DNA of 64,000 nt from the NCBI GenBank assembly GCA_014860225.1, contig JACZKE010000009.1:1-64000 (forward strand), written 5' to 3'. The notes beneath the pieces are model-generated. The model did not search any database, had not been told where the DNA came from, and was given only the letters and a program-made list of their open reading frames with translations. Each line of letters opens with the position of its first letter. The first letter of the stretch is position 1. The DNA is from Desulfuromonadales bacterium (lineage in GTDB: Bacteria > Desulfobacterota > Desulfuromonadia > Desulfuromonadales > BM103). Shown piece by piece: positions 59,258-64,000 of this stretch. The position numbers were made by a program, and so were the translations under genes.

Positions 59258-61693
59258 ATGCCTAAACAGACAAATAGTCAAAAAAAATCACCCCTCGCCA
59301 CTGTGGTCCGCATCCTCTTGGGTCTTGGTGTGCTTGGCCTGCTGCTTGCCGTCATCGTGCCGATTGGTGCCTATTTGTACATATCCAAGTCGCTGCCTCG
59401 CGTCGATACGCTTGCCGACTACCGACCGCCAATCATCACTCGGGTACTCAGTGATGACGGGACAGTCATTGCTGAGCTTTTTGAGGAGCGCCGGATCATC
59501 GTCCCGGTATCACGCATGCCGAAACAACTGATTCAGGCGTTTGTCGCTGCTGAAGATTCAAACTTCTTCAAACACAAAGGGATTGACACCGCTTCGATTC
59601 TGAGAGCAGCTCTTAAAAACATTAAAGCCGGAGGAATTGTTCAGGGCGGTAGCACAATTACCCAGCAAGTCGCCAAAAGTCTGCTTTTAACTCCGGAGCG
59701 TAAATTCAAGCGTAAATTCAAAGAGGCAATTCTTGCCTACCGTATGGAAAAGCGGCTCTCCAAGGAAGAGATCCTCTACCTTTACCTCAATCAAATCTTT
59801 CTTGGTCACGGCGCCTATGGCGTACAGGCGGCCGCTGAGAACTACTTCGACAAGGATGTCGAGAACCTGACCCTTGCCGAATGCAGCATCCTTGCTGGCC
59901 TGCCGAAAGCCCCCAGCCGTTATTCTCCCTACCGCAACTATGAACGCGCCAAAGATCGCCAGGTCTACGTCCTTGGCCGCATGGTTGATGAGGGCTTTAT
60001 CACCAGGGAAGAGTCTGATCAGGCCAAAGCGGAAGAACTGGAGATCCGGCCACGCATCAATCAACACATCACGGATACGGCATACTTCACCGAACAGGTG
60101 CGCCGCTATCTGGAGGATACGTACGGCAAAGATCTCCTTTACCACGGCGGACTCGAAGTTCAAACCAGCATGAACCTCAGGATGCAGCTGACTGCCCAGG
60201 CTGAAGTCCAGGCGAATCTGCGCGCCCATGACAAGCGTCAGGGTTATCGTGGTCCCCTTGCCGTTTTAGGCCTCGAAGAGGAAGCCTTATTCCTGCGCCA
60301 GCAGACAGAAACCTTTACCGAGAAGCGACCAGTTCTCAATGATGTCATTGAAGCCGTTGTCACTGGCTCCGACAAGCAGAGCCTTCACCTGCGCATGGCT
60401 GAACAGGACGGCCACATCACGTTGAAATCAGCAAACTGGGCCGGGCCGCCTCAAGTGGTCAAGCGCTCTGCTCAGGCAACCGGCAATGCAACCGGCAAGG
60501 CAACCCATTTGCCCCTTGGTTCCAAAGTGCAGGTGCGCATCATCGAGATGCCGCAGAATTTTCCATGGCTACTGACTCTGGAACAGGAACCGGAAGCCCA
60601 GGGGGCTTTGCTGGCCATGGATCCACACAACGGCCAGATAAAGGCTATGGTCGGTGGTTATGATTTCCGCACCAGCCAGTTCAACCGTGTCCTTCAGGCT
60701 CGCCGGCTTCCAGGCTCGGCAATGAAGCCGCTCATCTACGCAGCCGCCCTTGATAAAGGCTACACCCCGGCCACAATGATTCTCGACACACCGCTAATTT
60801 TCAAGGAAAAGCTGGAAAACGGGAAAATAAAGGAATGGAAACCGAAAAACTATTCCAAGCGCTTCTACGGTCCGGTTCCGTTTCGCACTGCTCTGGCTAA
60901 ATCCTACAATGTCATTACGATCAAGATCCTCGAAGATATCGGCGTGCGCTATGCCGCCAACTATGCTCGCAAACTCGGCATCGAATCGCATCTCGACGAG
61001 GATTTAACTCTCGGTCTCGGTTCGTCAGCTCTGACTCCGATGGAGCTAGCGCACAGTTATTCGGTGTTGGCCAACGGCGGCGTTAAGGTGGTGCCCACTT
61101 ATATTAACAAGATCCTGGATCGCGACGGCAAGGTTATCGAATCCAACGATCCGGCTGATTTCCCCGCAGGACCACAGGACGGGCAGAAACTGACAGGTCA
61201 ATTGCGCAGCAGGGTTATCAGCGCGGAAACCGCCTATCTGACTACAAACATCCTGGAAAGCGTGGTTCAGAATGGCACCGGAGGGCGGGCAAAGGCATTA
61301 AACCGTCCTGCGGCCGGCAAGACCGGCACTACCAACGATCTAAAGGACGCCTGGTTTGTAGGTTATGTTCAGCAACTCCTGGCGGTCACTTGGGTAGGCT
61401 ATGACCAGGAGCGCCCTCTGGGTAAAAGGGAAACCGGCTCCCTGGCCGCCGCACCAGCCTGGGTCGCTTTCATGGCGGAGGCCACTAAAGATCTGCCGGT
61501 CAAACAGTTTCCTGTTCCGGACAGCATAGAATTTCGGCCGATCGATCCTCTTACCGGCTTGCTGGCACCAGAAGACAATCCGGATATTGTTATCGAGGCT
61601 TTTGCACCCAACACTGCGCCGGTGCGTTATGCGATGGAAGAAAAAACCCCTGAGGCCAAGGATTTTTTCCGATTGGATATGGATGAGCTTTGA
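59258..61693 (+). CDS. mrcA: Class A penicillin-binding protein 1A
   Basis: 811 residues, bifunctional peptidoglycan synthase. An N-terminal membrane anchor (17-45), the transglycosylase domain with EDSNFFKHKGID and GGSTITQQVAKSLLL (about 85-150), and the transpeptidase domain with active Ser487 (PGSAMK, Lys490), KSYN (near 548) and KTGT (688-691). Length is normal for PBP1A. AGAGGG precedes the ATG. It is transcribed away from pyk and is alone. Confidence 0.96.
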   Translation: MPKQTNSQKKSPLATVVRILLGLGVLGLLLAVIVPIGAYLYISKSLPRVDTLADYRPPIITRVLSDDGTVIAELFEERRIIVPVSRMPKQLIQAFVAAEDSNFFKHKGIDTASILRAALKNIKAGGIVQGGSTITQQVAKSLLLTPERKFKRKFKEAILAYRMEKRLSKEEILYLYLNQIFLGHGAYGVQAAAENYFDKDVENLTLAECSILAGLPKAPSRYSPYRNYERAKDRQVYVLGRMVDEGFITREESDQAKAEELEIRPRINQHITDTAYFTEQVRRYLEDTYGKDLLYHGGLEVQTSMNLRMQLTAQAEVQANLRAHDKRQGYRGPLAVLGLEEEALFLRQQTETFTEKRPVLNDVIEAVVTGSDKQSLHLRMAEQDGHITLKSANWAGPPQVVKRSAQATGNATGKATHLPLGSKVQVRIIEMPQNFPWLLTLEQEPEAQGALLAMDPHNGQIKAMVGGYDFRTSQFNRVLQARRLPGSAMKPLIYAAALDKGYTPATMILDTPLIFKEKLENGKIKEWKPKNYSKRFYGPVPFRTALAKSYNVITIKILEDIGVRYAANYARKLGIESHLDEDLTLGLGSSALTPMELAHSYSVLANGGVKVVPTYINKILDRDGKVIESNDPADFPAGPQDGQKLTGQLRSRVISAETAYLTTNILESVVQNGTGGRAKALNRPAAGKTGTTNDLKDAWFVGYVQQLLAVTWVGYDQERPLGKRETGSLAAAPAWVAFMAEATKDLPVKQFPVPDSIEFRPIDPLTGLLAPEDNPDIVIEAFAPNTAPVRYAMEEKTPEAKDFFRLDMDEL

Positions 61694-61764
61694 GTGAAAG
61701 CCTTTATCATTTTGAATCGTTTATTCTTAAACCAAAGCCATTAAGCTGCGTACTTCTATCCGAC

Positions 61765-62418
61765 CTATTTTTGCCTGCCAACCCCAACCTGCGGACAACG
61801 ATCAACCACCGGGCACGCTGAGCACCAAGCCGTCTGTGCCCGACAGCATTGCCGACCATGAAATATCAGGACATGCGCGGTCTGAGTCCAGCGCCCGGAC
61901 GGCAGCAGTTTGCAGAGCTGCTCTTCTACGCCTTCTGGTGTACGGGCAGTCGCCCAACCCAGACGGCGGGCAACACGACCAACATGGGTGTCCACAACCA
62001 TCCCCGGAATATCAAAAGCATTGCCCAAAACCACGTTCGCAGTTTTACGCCCGACACCTGGCAATGCAATGAGCGCCGTCAGTTCCTGCGGGACCACGTT
62101 TTTATGAAATCTCACCAGCGCAGCTGCACAACCAATCAGGTTTTTAGCCTTGTTGCGAAAAAATCCGGTAGAACGAATCAAGTTTTCAACCTCAACCTGG
62201 TCGGCAACGGCCAGACTTGCCGGGTCAAGAAAGCGCTTAAACAAAACAGGCGTCACCAGATTGACCCGCACATCGGTACACTGTGCAGAGAGAATCGTTG
62301 CAACCAGCAATTGCCATGGGTTTTGATGGGTGAGGGCGCAACTTGCCTCCGGGTAGGTTACCTGCAGCAGATCGAGAGTGGTGAGCACGTGGCTGGATGT
62401 AATTCGTGAGATTTTCAT
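61765..62418 (-). CDS. nth: Endonuclease III
   Basis: 217 residues from the ATG at 62418 (MKISRITSSHVL); the frame extends to 62718 through the neighbouring EEP gene. A DNA glycosylase/AP lyase for oxidised pyrimidines. Catalytic Lys125 in LPGVGRKTANVV, Asp143 in VDTHVGRVARRLG and the 4Fe-4S cluster at Cys192, Cys199, Cys202 and Cys208 are all present. Convergent with mrcA. Confidence 0.95.
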   Translation of the reverse strand: MKISRITSSHVLTTLDLLQVTYPEASCALTHQNPWQLLVATILSAQCTDVRVNLVTPVLFKRFLDPASLAVADQVEVENLIRSTGFFRNKAKNLIGCAAALVRFHKNVVPQELTALIALPGVGRKTANVVLGNAFDIPGMVVDTHVGRVARRLGWATARTPEGVEEQLCKLLPSGRWTQTAHVLIFHGRQCCRAQTAWCSACPVVDRCPQVGVGRQK

Positions 62419-62495
62419 GTTTACAACGCAGGTATCTATTGAATTGACTAGAAATACTGTTATCAACCCTGTCCACAGAGTTTTCCACAAGCGGA

Positions 62496-63230
62496 TTAAC
62501 CGGGAGCAGCTTCCATACGTGTGCCTGTCAACGGCTTCAAACGCACTGAGCGCCGCGTATCCGTGACCTGCACCGTCATGGTCAGCGGCAAATGACTGGA
62601 GGCCTGGCGAGCCAGAAAGCTGTGATTGATTGAAGCCTCGAGAACTCGTACTGCTCCACGCAGATATGCGCGGTCTCGCCCGAAAATCGGAAAACGGGCA
62701 GGGTAGGTGCCTCGCCAAAGCGGCCGGCGGGTCCGCCGCAGGGTCGAGGCCAGCTCCAGATTACCGGCACCCCAGACGTAGTCGGCAAAATCGCCCATAA
62801 TCAATGCCGGGCAAACCAGGGATGGGTTACCGAGCAGATCCGGTCCAAGCAGATTTGCAATCTGGTGGATGCGCAGGCGGGGAAAACTGTCGAGGCAGAC
62901 ATTAAGCAGGTGCATACGCTTGCCGCCAAGCTCCACGTCAGCACGCAGACACTGGCCACCGTAACCGAGATCGAATTTCTGCACCGCCTTTAGCGGGAAA
63001 AAAGAAAGATAGGCGAGCGTTCCACCACCGGCATCCCGATAAACATCCAGGCCGAGACGTTCCGCAAGATAGGGCAGAATATCAAGCTGATGCGTTGCAC
63101 CAAACTCCTGTAAAGCTACGATATCGGGAGCGGTGTCTGCAATCACATTCAAAATCCGGTCAGGATTGATCCAACCGTCACTGCCGCGGCAATCTTGAAT
63201 GTTATAGGTCATGATGCGGGCGGTGGTCAT
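62496..63230 (-). CDS. Endonuclease/exonuclease/phosphatase-fold protein, divergent active site
   Basis: 244 residues from the ATG at 63230, with GAGG upstream. TYNIQDCRG carries Asn10 and ALQEF carries Glu42, both expected EEP residues. The normal GDFN reads GDFAD and the C-terminal SDH reads SSH, so two active-site positions differ. It may act on a phosphate ester with altered chemistry, or be non-enzymatic. Divergent from nth's end by 77 bp. Confidence 0.7.
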   Translation of the reverse strand: MTTARIMTYNIQDCRGSDGWINPDRILNVIADTAPDIVALQEFGATHQLDILPYLAERLGLDVYRDAGGGTLAYLSFFPLKAVQKFDLGYGGQCLRADVELGGKRMHLLNVCLDSFPRLRIHQIANLLGPDLLGNPSLVCPALIMGDFADYVWGAGNLELASTLRRTRRPLWRGTYPARFPIFGRDRAYLRGAVRVLEASINHSFLARQASSHLPLTMTVQVTDTRRSVRLKPLTGTRMEAAPG

Positions 63231-63299
63231 ACCTGCCTCGCTGCCAGGAAGCTGTCGTACGTAACCAGAACCTGGTACCACTAAATAGTGGCAGCGCTA

Positions 63300-63869
63300 T
63301 TATTGCTGAGTCAGACGTTTGACACTTCGAATAACGACTGGCTCCACGGGAACATCACTGAACCGACGATATGTGTGCGTCGGGCTGGCGGCAATCTTGT
63401 CTACCACATCCATTCCTTTGACGACTTTGCCAAACACGGCGTAACCATAGCCTCTGGCCGTGGTATCTTTGTGGTCGAGAAAAGCATTATCCTTGAGGTT
63501 GATGAAAAACTGGCTGGTTGCACTGTCAACCACGCCGGTGCGGGCCATGGCGATAGTGCCGCGCAGGTTACGCAAACCATTGCTGGCCTCATTTTTGATT
63601 TCTTCTCCGGTCTTTTTCGGCTCCATTTCGGCGGTAAAGTTGCCGCCCTGGATCATGAAGTCTTTAATGACCCGATGAAAGATTGTGTCTGCGTAGTGTC
63701 CGCTATCCGTATAGGCCAGGAAGTTGGCCACCGACAACGGCGCCTTTTCGCTGTCCAGCTCTACGGTAATGTCGCCAAAGTTGGTTTCAATGACAACCAG
63801 ATCCAAGGCAAATGCCGGAGCAGTCAGCAGCAAGGTTGCAAAGAGAGTAGTCAGTAAAATGTTTTTCAT
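63300..63869 (-). CDS. Periplasmic peptidylprolyl isomerase, cyclophilin type
   Basis: 189 residues with a signal peptide (1-21, APAFA-LD). The cyclophilin core is clear: [42 protein letters not shown] (catalytic Arg), GTIAMARTG and SQFFINL. It assists folding of periplasmic proteins, like PpiA. AAGGACGAACG upstream. It follows gpsA closely. Confidence 0.95.
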   Translation of the reverse strand: MKNILLTTLFATLLLTAPAFALDLVVIETNFGDITVELDSEKAPLSVANFLAYTDSGHYADTIFHRVIKDFMIQGGNFTAEMEPKKTGEEIKNEASNGLRNLRGTIAMARTGVVDSATSQFFINLKDNAFLDHKDTTARGYGYAVFGKVVKGMDVVDKIAASPTHTYRRFSDVPVEPVVIRSVKRLTQQ

Positions 63870-63887
63870 CGTCGTTCGTCCTTTCCC

Positions 63888-64000
63888 TTACTCGTCTTCA
63901 GAGGTCAGTGTCCGCATCATCAGATCGGCAGCCGCCTGCTGAGGGTCTTTGTTTTCGTAGAGAACCTGATACATCTGCTCGGTGATCGGCATGACTACAC
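63888..64000 (-). CDS. gpsA: Glycerol-3-phosphate dehydrogenase, C-terminal end, partial
   Basis: Minus-strand frame from the window edge to TAA at 63890-63888. The residues read VVMPITEQMYQVLYENKDPQQ, then AAADLMMRTLTSEDE. This is the characteristic C-terminus of GpsA (MPI.EQ.Y.VLYE.KDP..A...LM.R). It makes sn-glycerol 3-phosphate for phospholipids. The upstream part lies outside the window. It is 18 bp before the cyclophilin gene. Confidence 0.9.
   Translation of the reverse strand, partial: VVMPITEQMYQVLYENKDPQQAAADLMMRTLTSEDE

Overview
The window looks like chromosome of a Gram-negative bacterium of the Desulfuromonadales type (deltaproteobacterial). Support: a complete Tol-Pal operon, two MCE-type lipid transport systems, outer-membrane barrel and lipoprotein genes, small DUF1858 proteins and FolE2-dependent preQ0 synthesis. 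This is inference from gene content; there is no rRNA and I could run no search.

Layout. 1-6.2 kb is an accessory block: the tail of a REP-type (Y1) transposase, two toxin-antitoxin pairs, an internally deleted DUF3617 gene, an aldo/keto reductase, a serine-recombinase-like protein that has lost its catalytic residues and sits beside repeated operator-like sites, and an AT-rich Lys/Asn-rich lipoprotein. 6.2-16.8 kb (minus) is a pyrimidine operon, pyrR-pyrB-pyrC-carA-carB, with a recognisable PyrR attenuator and promoter, followed by greA, a DUF1858 gene and recG. 16.9-27.1 kb holds glgP, a cyclic-nucleotide-binding protein, small zinc and SAP-like proteins, a Mut7-C protein, lepA-lepB and an acyl-CoA synthetase. 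27.3-32.5 kb holds a ferredoxin, a receiver-PilZ protein with a metallo-hydrolase, yhbY, dgt, rsmD-coaD and a second DUF1858 gene. 32.7-39.3 kb holds an outer-membrane barrel, queE-queD-yacG, a pqiA-pqiA-pqiB-pqiC operon with PqiA split in two, and a glycine-zipper lipoprotein. 39.5-49.7 kb holds a lipoprotein, tRNA-Gly, cca, an aminotransferase, an AEC transporter and an operon of a novel WP-repeat protein with mlaE-mlaF-mlaD. 50-55.1 kb holds tRNA-Glu, tRNA-Lys and tolQ-tolR-tolA-tolB-pal-cpoB. 55.3-64 kb holds a TIGR04282 protein, folE2, queC, pyk, a class A penicillin-binding protein, nth, an EEP-fold protein, a periplasmic cyclophilin and the 3' end of gpsA.

Themes. Envelope maintenance dominates: Tol-Pal, PqiABC, MlaEFD with the WP-repeat protein, PBP1A, LepB and several lipoproteins. 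UMP synthesis (pyrR, pyrB, pyrC, carA, carB) forms one PyrR-controlled unit. All four preQ0 enzymes (FolE2, QueD, QueE, QueC) lie in the window at two loci.

The most unusual signals are: (1) the catalytically stripped recombinase with duplicated CTATCAA-N17-TTGATAG sites, one overlapping its promoter; (2) a ~148-bp dispersed intergenic element that folds end to end, whose outer arms differ between copies but stay complementary, with two right-end fragments elsewhere; (3) a second ~65-bp dispersed repeat; (4) a secreted ~20-repeat WP protein leading an mla operon; (5) a tRNA-Glu gene with a badly paired acceptor stem.
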